Shown here piece after piece: positions 1 to 10,400 of a stretch of DNA of 21,500 bases (positions are counted from its first letter, which is position 1; every line of letters starts with the position of its first letter). The notes under the pieces are model-generated. The model saw only the letters and a program-made list of their open reading frames with translations, ran no database searches and had not been told where the DNA came from. The DNA comes from Cryptomeria japonica (lineage: Eukaryota; Streptophyta; Pinopsida; Cupressales; Cupressaceae), in contig NC_081406.1 in NCBI RefSeq assembly GCF_030272615.1, positions 190,307,391-190,328,890 on the forward strand, written 5' to 3'. The position numbers were made by a program, and so were the translations under genes.

Positions 1-544
1 AGACCAAATGAAACCCAAAGGTGATAGACCTTGATGAGGGACCACTTAGCAAAATGTTGTTGTATGTAGTGTGTTGACAAAGTAAGATGAGGACAAGAAA
101 GTGACCTTTTGACTCAATTTTAGACAAATGTGAATGTAATGTAAGGTGTAAAGCAATGATGGACTTTGTGAGACCCAAAGGCAGGTTGAATGCTAGATGA
201 AAATATGAAGAGATAGTCTAGGAAGCTCAAGAATGCTGAAACTAATTGCTCATGTTTGTTGGATTGTAAATTTTTCCAATTTGTGAAGTTGTTTTGTTGT
301 GACCCAATTTGAATTTTTTGACTATTTTCCGTGACAAGAGGATGCAATGTTGATGAGGACTCAATGTTTGTAAGTGTTTAGACTCAAAATGACTCAAATA
401 AAGTGTGTTGTCTGATGTAAAATTGTTTTGCATACACTTGAAGACACAAAAGACACAATGTTTTGATGTTTGATCTTGAATGTTTGATTGTTCAAAATAA
501 GACAAACACAATTCTTATGGTTGGCCAGGACAATAAATGTTGAT

Positions 545-740
545 CCCACATGGGGTTTTCCCCGAGGCTACGCTATTTAGAGCGGATACTTAGATGCTTG
601 ACCCCACTGGTTCCACCCTCGGTACTCACTTCTCAGGGTAGCCAAGCATCAGTCCCCATGAAAATTCCCCGTGGTAAACTTTGTATCTCTATTAAGAACC
701 GTATGTGTGTGGGTCGCTCCAGAGGTCCGACCTCCTGATC
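545..740. other. GC-richer non-coding block in the retrotransposon leader
   Basis: This block is clearly more GC-rich than its surroundings and contains short GGGG/CCCC self-complementary tracts. Its 62-codon open frame (550-738, plus) has no recognisable domain. The flanking stretches 1-544 and 741-1369 show no gene. Confidence 0.4.
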
Positions 741-854
741 CAACAACTAGAAGGATTTTGGCTTCTAAAACAAAAATGTGCTAGTAAGGGCATCCGCTTG
801 TGTGGCCATACATGTGACACTTTCAGCTCTATAAATACAAAAGGCTCCCAGTCG

Positions 855-895
855 GTAGGGGTTACGCCCTACAACTGATCAAATAAATTTGATCA
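855..895. repeat. Two adjacent short hairpins
   Basis: Positions 855-872 contain GTAGGG and CCCTAC separated by six bases. Immediately after, 876-895 is a perfect inverted repeat with 9-bp arms (TGATCAAAT / ATTTGATCA) and a 2-base spacer. Confidence 0.6.
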
Positions 896-1369
896 AATAG
901 GTTTATGGGGAGACATAATGTCGGTATGAACTAATCAACACACGTTATCCACAGTTTTCACCATGAATATAGTTGTTTATAGTGGTTCGAAAGAGGTGGG
1001 TTTTCTTTGCTACCACTTGGGTCGTTCTCTCCTCACTAGTAGTCTTAATGACCACACGGGGAGACAGGCCATCTAAAGATTAAACAAAAAGAGCCTATTG
1101 CCCAAGACACAAAAGACACTGGTTCAATTTTAGTGCACCAATTGAAGTGTTTGCTAATCTATGAAAACAAGGTACACAATGAAAGATAAAAAACCCTTGC
1201 CAAGGTCCTGCAACAAAGATCTATTAGTATTTTGGATTGTTTGAAATGATCACCCCTTCCTGCAAGCACACAAGTTAGGTAAATTTTAGATCCAAAAGAC
1301 TTTGTGAAATAGGGGCCTTCAACAATGCGTTTTCTTGACCAATTCAAAGATCTGATTCATAATAAAAAA

Positions 1370-2250
1370 CGGCCACCTGTAAAATTTCAAGAGATTTCCA
1401 GAAATGTAAGAAAATCCAAAAAATTTGCTAATTTGCTCAAAAAATTAAATTTTTAATGAAAAATCATAAAAAATTCATATAAAATGCAAAATGAATCCAA
1501 AAATTCTGAAATTTTTACTAGAAACTCTTGATGACCTTCCAAACTTGCATAAAAAAATTCCTACAAAATTTCCAAGCAGCTTGTGAGATATGAGCAAAAT
1601 AATGCAAAACTCTAATTTTCAAAGATCCAATTTTTTAGGAATGATTTTGCATCAAATTTAAAATCACAAAGAATAGATCCTGTGTATAATTATGAGATAT
1701 TTCCAAAAATATAATAAAATCCAAAATATTTGCTAATTTTCTCTCAAAATTAAATTTTTATGAAAAATCATAAAAAAATCATATAAAATGAAAAATTGAT
1801 CCAAAAAATCTGAAATTTTTACTGAGCACCTCTGATAATTTTCATGACCTGTAAAAAAAATTTAATGCCCAAAATTCAAATCTTTTTGTGTGATCTAATC
1901 AAAATAATGAAAAACCCTAATTTTTAAAGATCCAATTTTTAGGGAAATATTTTGCATCAAAGTTAAAATCACAAAGAACAAATCATGTGTATAAATTAGA
2001 GTGCTTTCCAAAAATATAAATTTTTTTGAAAAATTCACTAATTTTCTCTCAAAATTAATTTTTTATGCAAAATCATAAAAAAATCATGGAAAATGCAAAT
2101 GTGCTCCAAAAATTCTGAATTTTGGATTGAGATCTCTTAATGCCATCCTCAACCTGTAAACAAAATTTGGTGTAAAAATTATTATCCATTTGTGAGATCA
2201 GATCAAATCTCTCCAAGATCTTAATTTTATGTCCAAAACCCTAGCTGCAC
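1370..2250. repeat. 305-bp tandem repeat array, about three copies
   Basis: The block around TTGCTAATTT followed by CTC or CTCTC recurs with the same base at 1430, 1735 and 2040, giving an exact period of 305. Each unit continues with an A-rich tract, a CCAAAAATTCTGAA-like block, a TGTGAGAT-like block and a CTAATTTT..AAAGATCC block. The first unit starts indistinctly near 1340-1370, and the third decays near 2230-2250. Copies differ by substitutions and small indels. No coding potential is seen. The array sits in the leader of the LTR element, between the primer-binding-like site and the left edge. Confidence 0.8.
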
Positions 2251-2333
2251 AAGGTTATTCTCCAAATTGTTTTACAAAACAACAATATAGGGTTAGAAAA
2301 AACTGCAAAAAACATAGATCTAACAAAAAACCA

Positions 2334-2353
2334 TGTCCCATCGGGCGTGCCAA
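2334..2353 (-). promoter_or_regulatory. Primer-binding-like site
   Basis: The minus strand reads TTGGCACGCCCGATGGGACA, starting two bases after the LTR end. Spacing and the leading TGG (complement of a tRNA CCA end) are typical of a reverse-transcription primer site. I do not assign the tRNA with confidence. Confidence 0.5.
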
Positions 2354-2700
2354 TATGTTTATGGTGAAAATGGTTAAAACAATATTGAAAGGTTAAATGA
2401 ATTCAACCACAAAACCCTAGCCTAACAACAACAAAGATCCACCATAACATATAAAGATTACCTAAGACAATGCAAATCAAATGAAATCACAAAGATTATA
2501 CCATCACATGTCCAATAGGGTTTGAATCTCCATTCTTCCTATCTCCATTGATCTTGCTTGATATATTTGCTCTCAGATTTTATGTGTGCACAAGAGCTCA
2601 ACAAAGAACGGAAATGTGGTTGCAAGTAGGATCGCATATGAAAGTTTGAAAACGTAGTCGGGAATTCAACTCATTAGGGTTAATAATGAAGAAAACATCT

Positions 2701-2710
2701 CCTTATATAG
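2701..2710 (-). promoter_or_regulatory. TATA box of the LTR
   Basis: The minus strand reads CTATATAAGG about 270 bases inside the LTR. It lies downstream of the hairpin-rich U3 part and upstream of the presumed R/U5. Position and sequence fit the RNA polymerase II core promoter of an LTR retrotransposon. Confidence 0.5.
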
Positions 2711-2873
2711 AAGATATCATAAGAAATGGAGGGATAAGATTGAGAGGTGTAAAAGATAAATGGTCGACTATGATTAAAGGGTAGGTAGAGAAAATAAGAA
2801 AATAATGAGAGGGTAGGTAGTGTAGGAATTAAGAGATGAATGAAATGTGTCATAGGTAGAAAAGGTTAATGAA

Positions 2874-2956
2874 TTAATTAAATAAATAAAGATTTATTTA
2901 ATTAATAAAAGAATTAGGCTAAAGTAATTAAATAAATAAAGATATTTATTTAATTA
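2874..2956. repeat. Two consecutive AT-rich hairpins in the U3 of the LTR
   Basis: Positions 2874-2905 form a perfect inverted repeat with 14-bp arms and a 4-base spacer. Positions 2925-2956 form a second one with 13-bp arms and a 6-base spacer. The arms are near-identical in sequence (TAATTAAATAAAT type). They lie 25-108 bases inside the LTR start. Confidence 0.75.
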
Positions 2957-2978
2957 GACATGACAATTTTAGGTGTCT

Positions 2979-2981
<3 letters not shown>

Positions 2982-3026
<45 letters not shown>

Positions 3027-3028
3027 AA
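2982..3028. repeat. (TA)n-(CA)n microsatellite
   Basis: A run of alternating A and T from 2982 to about 3016 passes into a short CA run up to about 3026. It directly abuts the LTR end and may mark the insertion site. Confidence 0.9.
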
Positions 3029-4040
3029 ATTGTAACTTAATTAGTTGATATCTTTATCTCTTCTCTTAATTTTCAGTACTAATAAAAAAAACATTGAATG
3101 CTATGAATCACTTTAAGAAAATTGTGGACCCATATTTGAATTGCAATTGGTTATATAAAAAAACATGTTGTAGGGTAACCATATATGAAATTTATTAAGA
3201 GGCTCTAAAAATTTCCAAATGATTGCAATTGACTATATAAAAAGAACAAAGAAAAGCCCAGTTTCTACAAGAAATATATTATATCCATATGGTATGATTG
3301 CCTTTGGAAATTTGGCTCTTAACATATTTTTTATGAACATGTGTGCTAGATTCTATGAAATTAATTTAAAGTACATTTATCTACAAGAAAATATTTATGG
3401 ACACAAGGTCACCACACCGAGTGAAACATGTGAATCTTAAAAAGCTAAACTAGAGTCACATGACTCGTGCCCAGAGAAAAGAAAACCAAGTATACAAAAT
3501 AACAGACACAAGGGCAAAGCCCAAAAAGTAGATAACCAAAGGAAATAAACCACTTAAGCAGCAAGAGCAATCTTGGAAGGTGGCAGAGGGGGATCTCGAT
3601 CATCCAACTTACCCCATACACCAGCAAGGTCTGAAGTGACATTAGGCAAGGACCACCCCTCATCAACAACTTCTCCTTCCTCTTTATCTTTGTCATCACG
3701 AATAGAAAAAATCATCAAAGTCTGCCTAGGGAACCCCTTTGAAGGGTCAGGCCAAACATTACCACCACCATAAACTGACCAACCATTATCACCACCAAAA
3801 GTTGGCTCCAAACCCCTCTGCCTTCCCCCAGTCAAACCCTACCCAAAGGCAATGCCTCCATGCAAGGTAGAGATAGAACACCACCGAGAAAAACCAATCC
3901 CACCACTAGAGTGGTGGTGAGGAGCCTAGGACTGAGGAGTCTAAGAGCACCAATCTAAAGGACTATGACCATGCCGACGACCACAAGGTGGTGAATATCC
4001 ACGGGAGGCAAAGATATTGATAGGAACTCAAATCATTTTA
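3029..4040. repeat. Diverged ~1-kb direct duplication, copy 1
   Basis: This segment aligns over its whole length with 4049-5010. Both copies contain TCTTTATCTCTTCTC near the start, AAGAGGCTCTA, GCTAAACTAGAGTCACAT, and CCACAAGGTGGTGAA near the end. The offset shifts from about 1022 at the left to 985 at the right, so indels have accumulated. Substitutions are frequent. The first third (3029-3440) has no convincing gene; the rest holds a minus-strand frame remnant. Confidence 0.85.
3554..3835 (-). pseudogene. Unrecognised reading-frame remnant in duplication copy 1
   Basis: I do not recognise this protein. The 93-codon frame ends at a stop shared with copy 2. It has a glycine/tryptophan-rich first half, an acidic/lysine stretch (KDKEEGE), a conserved NVTS and VWG, and a proline-rich C-terminus (PPLPPSKI). 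Compared with 4564-4869, the aligned frame is kept despite small indels: a 3-base insertion at VVDE/FVVDE and about 33 bases in the Gly-rich part, both multiples of three. This weakly favours former coding use. An alternative frame (3445-3699) is also open in both copies, so similarity alone does not settle the frame. It may be the 3' end of a captured gene or of a transposon ORF. Confidence 0.35.
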
Positions 4041-4048
4041 TAGTATTT

Positions 4049-5010
4049 AAATTATAACTCAACTAGTTGAGATCTTTATCTCTTCTCTCTATTTTCAATT
4101 TTAATAAAAGAAACATTGAATGTTATTAAATTGTGGATCCAAATATGAATTGCCATTAGTTATATAAAAAAACATGTTACAAGGTAAGCATATATGGAAT
4201 TTATTAAGAGGCTCTAGAAATTTCCAAATGATTGCAATTGAATGCATAAAAAGAACAAAGAAAAACCCAATTCCTACAAGAAAGATATTATATCTATATG
4301 TTATGATTGGATTTGAAAAATTGGCTCTTAACATATTTTTTTATGAATATACATGTTAGATTCTATTAAATTAATTTAAAGTACATATTGCCACAAAAAA
4401 ATATTGAAGGACATAGGGTCACCCCACTGAGTGAAACATGCGAAGCTCGGAAAGCTAAACTAGAGTCACATAGCTCGAGCCCAAAGAAAAGAAAATCAAG
4501 TATACAAAATAACAAACATAAGGGCAAAGCTTGAAAAGTAGATAACTAAAGGAAACAAACCACTTAAGTGGCAAGAGAAATCTTGGAAGGTGGAAGAGGG
4601 GGATATCGATCATCCGAATTACCCCATACATCAATAAGGTTTGAAGTGACATTAAGCAAGGACCACTTCTCGTCAACAACAAATTCTCCTTCCTCTTTAT
4701 CTTTGTAATCATGAATAGGAAAAATTTCCAAAGCCCACCTAGTGAACCCCTTTAAAGAATCAAACCATACAACACCACCACAAAATTCGAGCCCACCACT
4801 GTCCCCCTTTCCCTCGTCGAACCCCACCCAAAGGAAAAGCCTCCACACGAGGTAGATTTGAAAAACCACTAAGAAAAACCACTCCCATTACTGAAGTAGA
4901 GGGGAGGAGTCTGGGATTGAGGGGTATAAGAGCACCGAACTAAAGAACTACAACCACATCGATGACCACAAGGTGGTGAACATCCATGGGAGGCAAAGAT
5001 GTTGGAAGGA
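4049..5010. repeat. Diverged ~1-kb direct duplication, copy 2
   Basis: This is the partner of 3029-4040 in the same orientation, lying almost immediately after it. The copies diverge strongly, so the duplication is old. No terminal inverted repeats or target-site duplications are evident, so tandem duplication is the simplest reading. Confidence 0.85.
4564..4869 (-). pseudogene. Unrecognised reading-frame remnant in duplication copy 2
   Basis: This is the counterpart of 3554-3835. It shares KDKEEGE, VVDE, NVTS, VWG, DDR and PPLPPSKI and ends at the equivalent stop. The first 25 or so codons differ from copy 1, and the glycine-rich part is about 11 codons shorter. There is no recognisable domain, signal peptide or upstream exon. 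No splice sites or promoter could be tied to it. A decayed duplicate is the most likely reading. Confidence 0.35.
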
Positions 5011-5317
5011 ACTCAAACCATCACACAAGGGGAATTTCCCCAATACTCAAGAAGTTCCTAAAGGCGATAAACCTATAATGCCACCTTATTTTCTTGCACT
5101 TGGATCTAAAGTTGTAACATCGTAAATTGTATCTGCATACAATTTTGTCCTCACCTAGACCTCACCTTGACATTTTATATTTCAATGCCCGATGCCTACT
5201 TTAATTCTACTCACACCTCCCACAAACCCACAATTTCAATTTCTCTTTTGTTTCTTCCCTAAATCTAAGTCCTAATTCTAAGGACTAGGGTATTAGGGTA
5301 CCTTTGTCCTAGCTAGG

Positions 5318-5343
5318 GACCATGGTGCCAAAGCACCATGGTC
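5318..5343. repeat. Perfect 11-bp-arm hairpin
   Basis: GACCATGGTGC and its exact reverse complement GCACCATGGTC are separated by CAAA. It lies about 110 bases upstream of the TATA box at 5455. Confidence 0.9.
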
Positions 5344-5454
5344 TTCTTAATCAAGACCCAAATTTGGTCTATACAATAGTCACTTTAAGTGAACAGGAAT
5401 TTAGGTCCTATGTCATCCTGCTTCGAAGATTCAAATATTTTTCAAAGAGTTAGG

Positions 5455-5463
5455 TATAAAAGG
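5455..5463 (+). promoter_or_regulatory. TATA box of the LTR-like region
   Basis: The plus strand reads TATAAAAGG in an otherwise non-coding, LTR-like context. It is a good match to a core promoter element; activity is unknown. Confidence 0.4.
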
Positions 5464-6556
5464 AGACCTACCCCTCTCATTTCAATCTATGATGTTTAAA
5501 AACCTCAATTAAGATTTCAAATTCTATTCAAGTGAGAAAGCAATCAACCATCCATCAAGCATTGAAGGAGAAGTGAAGTCAAGTTCAAGCATTCAAGATG
5601 GCATCCATAATCAAATTTCTATGAAGACATTCTACATGACATCCTAAAACCCTTGTGTAAGGATTCAAGCAAGCTTCATCAAGGAAATTGACTCAAGAGT
5701 TATGATCAAAGATTTCAATAGAATTGACGACAAGGAATAGGTTCAAATTTTGAAGGAGTGAAAAGTAGAGGACTTGGGTGACCTACCACCATGGTCATGA
5801 GAATTTTGCTCGAGCTTCTGACAATGGTTCCAGTTTGTCTCCCTAGTTACAGGACTAGAGCGACCTACCACCACGCTCTTGACAATTTAACCCAAATTTT
5901 CAACAAGAAGTTTGATCTTATCTTTCTACTAAGATCCCTATTTGTGGATCTGTGTAATGTTTGTAGCACTTTGTTATTTTTGATTCACTTCAATTATTCA
6001 TTGCTTTTCTCTAAACTTCACAATTTACATCCAAGTTTAAACTCAAAAGGGGGAGACAAACAAACAAGTAAATCTAATCAGTATTTCAGCCCTTTTCCTA
6101 ATTGAATCATGGCTAGATCTATTGGATTGACCCCTCTTTTAATGTAATGATTAATCCAGTAAGATTAGTGGTTTTATTATATTATTTGGTTAAACCCTAA
6201 TTTTACACCATTACATTTTTTTGAACCTGACTTCTCTCATCCTTATTTCTTATTTATTGTCTCATATCTAATTTGTATGCACTTAAACATGAATATTTGC
6301 ACTCATAAATCATATATGTGATTGAATTACATAAATTTAGAGATTAAATTCATAAAAACCCTAATTTATTATTCTAAAACTGACTTATGGGTTGTATAAT
6401 TTTGTAATTAAGTTTTTAAATATGATTGTTATGACATGTTATGTTTAGATTTGGATGCATGCAATATTCAATATCATAATTCACATTGTTTAATTCATTA
6501 GTTAATCAAATATTCTACAAAGGAATTGCATTGTTTAATCATTTTTATTTTTTTTG

Positions 6557-6588
6557 CAAGGTGGCAATGCCACTTGATATATTTTATT
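6557..6588 (-). terminator. LINE-A 3' end: AATAAA signal and terminal stem-loop
   Basis: On the minus strand AATAAA (6588-6583) is followed by CAAGTGGCATTGCCACCTTG (6576-6557) and then the A-rich tail. The stretch is self-complementary (TGGCA/TGCCA plus CAAG/CTTG with one bulged base). Polyadenylation signal, stem and tail together mark the true 3' terminus. The stem may help the reverse transcriptase recognise its own RNA, by analogy with other LINEs. Confidence 0.6.
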
Positions 6589-6754
6589 AATAATAAATAA
6601 TTTTTACAATATATTTAAAAACTGGTTCAAACTGAGCTCCCAGAGAAAAGAACCAGCAAGAAAAACTCAGGTCATTGCTCATCAACATGATTATAGAAGA
6701 GAAGTAGTGAACAATCCTCTAGCCGGAGCTAGTTACAAAATAGAGATCAACAAA

Positions 6755-6828
6755 GGAGCATGCAGGCTCATTTACACATAGGAGCATGCAAGCTCATTTT
6801 ATAGAATAGGAGCATGCAAGCTTATTTA
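6755..6828. repeat. Three short direct repeats in the LINE-A 3' UTR
   Basis: GGAGCATGCA(A/G)GCTCATTT-like units of about 20 bases start at 6755, 6781 and 6809 and differ by one or two bases. A (TA)n run lies further along at about 6923-6942. The remaining 3' UTR (6556-7441) shows no gene. Confidence 0.75.
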
Positions 6829-7441
6829 CAAAATAAGTTCCTGGGATATCTTGAAGGCCCCACAACAAAGAACTCCTGCAATCAAAATTGACATGCCCTG
6901 CACCAAAAAACAACTGCAACCAATATATATATATATATATACTACAGAACACAGAGAATTGACAAGAAACGCAAGGTTCCAAAACATGACTGACACCAAC
7001 GATATGAGATCTACAGTCCACCATTATAGACAAGTACCAAAGGAGAATAATTGAATGTGGAAATGCTAGAGAGAAATGAAGCTCAAGATTTTTATGCCGT
7101 AAATGACAAGAAAGAGGAGATATATCATAAAAAAACTGACAAACCAAAAGAAGCAGTGTATAGAGATAATCATGAAAACAACGCTACGTCAAAATTTAAA
7201 TGACATATGAAGGACAAATTTCCAATGTAAAAATAAATATCTCCAGATTTCTCACCAGAAGAGAGTACCAAACACACGAACAACATCAATAACAACCAAC
7301 TCATCATTAATGAATGCCAAGTGATGATCAAGTAAAGCAAAGTACCTCAAATCAAAACCAAATGGAATTATGAAAAGAAATATCTCACCAAGAGAAGAGA
7401 ATATCAACTTGTATAAACGAGCAATCATATAATAAAAAAGA

Positions 7442-10400
7442 TTAAATCCTCAACTCTCTACAGGCTATAATTAATAGGTTTGGGAAGCTCATCAAATCAC
7501 CCCCCAATTGAGAGGAATAAAAAATAATTTTGTCACAACCCATATTAGCGAGGCAATCAGCCAATGCATTACCTTCATGATAAACATGTGAGATGATGAG
7601 GTGCTCAAACGTATCAAGAAGAGTCCATATTTGTTCAAGAATATACCGAAAATGCCAATTATCAGCTTTTCTTGCCTTGCAAGCATTAATGACAATAGTT
7701 GAATCTCCTTCAATATGAAGGTATTTGAAATTCAAATCCTTAGCCATAACAAGACCTTCTAAAAGAGCACAAGCCTCGGCCATATTATTTGTGCCAGGAG
7801 AAATTGGCATAGCTTTTAATGCTAATAAAGATCCCAAATGATCACGAAAAACTATCCCTATTCCCGAATCACCAGGATTTCCATGGGAGGATCAATCAAA
7901 ATTCAATTTTAAAAAAGGGGCATTAGGAGGATGCCATTTTATGGAATTTCTGGCTACATGTGTTTTTTGAATCCTTGGAAAGGCGAGTGATACAGGAATA
8001 ATGATACTTTTCCAAGAAGAGATCATAAAATTGTCCCAAGAAGAGAACTCCGAATTCATGTTAAAATATTTTTGGACATGAGCATTAACTTGTTTAATAA
8101 TACTTCTTTCCAAAATCCCAAGAACAACCGATAAATCCGATGAGTCACATCTAAAAATGTGCTTGTTTCTTTCCCACCAAATGGCCCATATGATTGAAGA
8201 GGGAATTATAAACCACAAACAAGCAAATAGAGAAGATGAATACAAATCTGGCCAAGACTGAAACATGTCCCATAAAGATAAATGTAAAGGGAATGAAAGA
8301 GATAACTTTTGGAGGACAAAATACCAACAACTACTCGCAAACTCACAATGAAGAAAAAGATGATTGACATCTTCAAGAGCTTTACCACATAAGACACAAG
8401 AAAAGGAGGCTGCAATATTAAATTTGACTAAACGATCACTAGTCAAAATTTTATTTTGCAGTGTGAGCCAGGAAAAAACACCAGCTTTAGGTAATACTGA
8501 ATTATTCCAACAGAACAAAAAGGCATGAAGAGGAGAATTTTGATTGGCCATTTGTTGAACAACAAAATATCCTTCTTTAATAGAGTAGTTTCCCGATTTA
8601 GAAGGGCACCAAATAAGTTGATCTTTGATGTTAGAAAGGAAAGCCACTCGATCTTGCAAAACAGATTTAAAATTTTGAATTTCCTACAAGGACAATGGCA
8701 GAGTAGAGGGGTCCTTCCATGAGACCTTGTGAGAAAATAGATCAACACTATCTACATAATCAACCAATCTAACTCCCCATGATTAAGAAAGAACAACCGA
8801 AACAGAAGCAAGATAATCATGCTGCGAAAGACAGGGAAAGCCATTCCAGGAGTATTTCCAAAAAAGAATATCCTCCCCCAAATGGACCTGCCAGGAGAGA
8901 AAATTAGAGACCACTTCCCTACATGAGATCATAAAGTTCCAAATAGCAGACCCCTGTGGAGGATTAGAAATTGTGAAGATCCTAGCAGGATTCTAGGAAT
9001 CCAAATACTTAGCCTGCGTAATTTGGCACCACAAAGATTGGGGCTTAGTATACATAGACCAAACTAGTTTGCCCCCAAAAGCTCTATTTCTTTTAGATAA
9101 GTCTTGAATCCCAACACCACCAACTTTCTTGGAAAGAGACATCTTGGTCAAAGAAATTGGTGGAGTCTTTTTATCTTCTGTCATGTTGTTTTTCCAAAGA
9201 AAAGATCGAATAATCTTTTCAATTTGGGAGATGACTGATCTGGGAGCTTGAAGAACTGAGATATAATAATTGGGAATGGTAGCTAGGACCATTTTAATGA
9301 GAAGTATCCTACCTGAAAGAGACAACCACGTAGCTTTCCAAGCAGAAATACGAGATTTAAGTCTCTCAATAACTGAATTCCAAATAGAAGACTTAGAAAA
9401 TCATATAAAGAAAGGAATCCCCAAGTAGGTAGAAGGAAGAGAGTCTACTGGGAAACCTAAGATATTCACAAGTCTATCAGCCACCAACTGAGGAGTATTA
9501 AAAATGAAGATCTTGGATTTATGGGGGCTAATCTGTTGGCCAGATCCAACAATATAAGTATCCAGAATAAATTTAATATGAGTATCCCCTTGAATAGAAG
9601 AAGACCCAAATAAAAGTGTATCATCGGCAAAAAGGTTACGAGTGATTGACATATCAGAGTTAGGAATTAATACCCCTTGCCAAAAGCCCATATTCCTTTG
9701 CTTAATAACCAATCGACTAAAAGCTTCTGCCATAATGATAAATAAGAAAGGAGATAAAGGATCTCCTTGTCTAACACCCTGGGTTGAAGAAAAGTATCCA
9801 GAGGGAGCTCCATTAATGATGACATAAAATGAAGTAGTAGAAATACAACTCTTGATCCATTTACACCAACTTTCAGAGAAACTAAATTTTCTCAAAACTT
9901 TGAGCAAAAAAGCCCAACAAACTTTGTCATAAGCCTTAATCATATCAAGTTTGACCACAAAAGCTAGGATATTGAATGAATTTATGGAATGTAAAGTTTC
10001 ATGAGAAACAATTGCTCCCTCACGAGTTTCCCAACCTGGAACAAAACCTCCTTGTTGAGGAGAGATGATATGAGGAAGGAGAATTTTAAGTCTTAAATAA
10101 ATAGCCTTGGTGAAGATTTTGTAAATAGAGTTGCACAAAGAATGGGTCTAAATTTAGCAAAAGTTTGGGGATTCTTAGATTTCAAGATAAGGGCAGTATA
10201 AGTGATATTAAATTTTTTAAGGATATACCCACCCCTCTTAGACTCTTCCAAAGCCATTAATAAGTCAAAACCAATAAAATCCCAATATTTATGAAAGAAC
10301 AAGATAGTAAACCCATTAGGACCTGGAGCTTTGTCAAGGGCCATGGAAAAAACAACAGAATGAAGCTCATCTAAAGAAAAAAGCCTCATAAGAAAGTCAT

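Larger units (their letters stand above)
1..2981 (-). mobile_element. Left-truncated LTR retrotransposon, leader and 5' LTR
   Basis: Read on the minus strand, an LTR begins at 2981 (TGTAGACACC) and ends at 2356 (CATAAACA). A conserved primer-binding-like site follows after two bases, and then about 2.3 kb of non-coding leader runs off the left edge. No gag or pol frame is visible; the short open frames at 120-511 are not convincing. The leader holds a 305-bp tandem array (about 1370-2250), a GC-richer block (545-740) and a hairpin pair near 855-895. A Gypsy-type element with a long untranslated leader fits best, but no protein domain is present to confirm the superfamily. The second LTR and a target-site duplication are outside the window or not recognisable. 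Confidence 0.6.
2356..2981 (-). repeat. LTR (626 bp) of the left-edge retrotransposon
   Basis: The segment is bounded by TG and CA in retroviral fashion on the minus strand. It has AT-rich inverted repeats near its U3 start (2874-2905 and 2925-2956), a TATA box near 2701-2710, and a primer-binding-like motif two bases beyond its end. This order (U3, TATA, R/U5, primer site) is what an LTR should show. Only one copy lies in the window, so the ends come from terminal motifs and not from an LTR pair. Confidence 0.6.
5011..6541 (+). other. LTR-like non-coding region
   Basis: No convincing gene lies here; the 104-codon frame at 5791-6105 has no domain. A possible LTR start is TGTAACATCG at 5113, followed by a TATA box (5455-5463) about 340 bases further, as in a plant LTR. 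A strong hairpin lies at 5318-5343. The motif GACCTACCACCA-GCTC/GTCAT-TGA occurs twice (near 5780 and 5862). A purine tract (AAAAGGGGGAGA) lies near 6045. No LTR end, primer site or partner LTR could be fixed, so the region is described and not assigned as an element. Confidence 0.35.

Noticed and set aside
120-511. Two overlapping minus-strand frames at the left edge
   Set aside because: No family motif; overlapping frames of similar length in an AT-rich leader are expected by chance.
1370-2250. CRISPR-like or centromeric satellite array
   Set aside because: Units are 305 bp, only three, contiguous and diverged, without spacers; a leader-repeat interpretation fits better.
5791-6105. 104-codon plus-strand frame
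   Set aside because: No domain, no homologous partner, low-complexity composition, and it lies in LTR-like non-coding sequence.
6851-7147. Overlapping small frames on both strands in the LINE-A 3' UTR
   Set aside because: They cross a TA microsatellite, have no recognisable motif, and lie downstream of the ORF2 stop.
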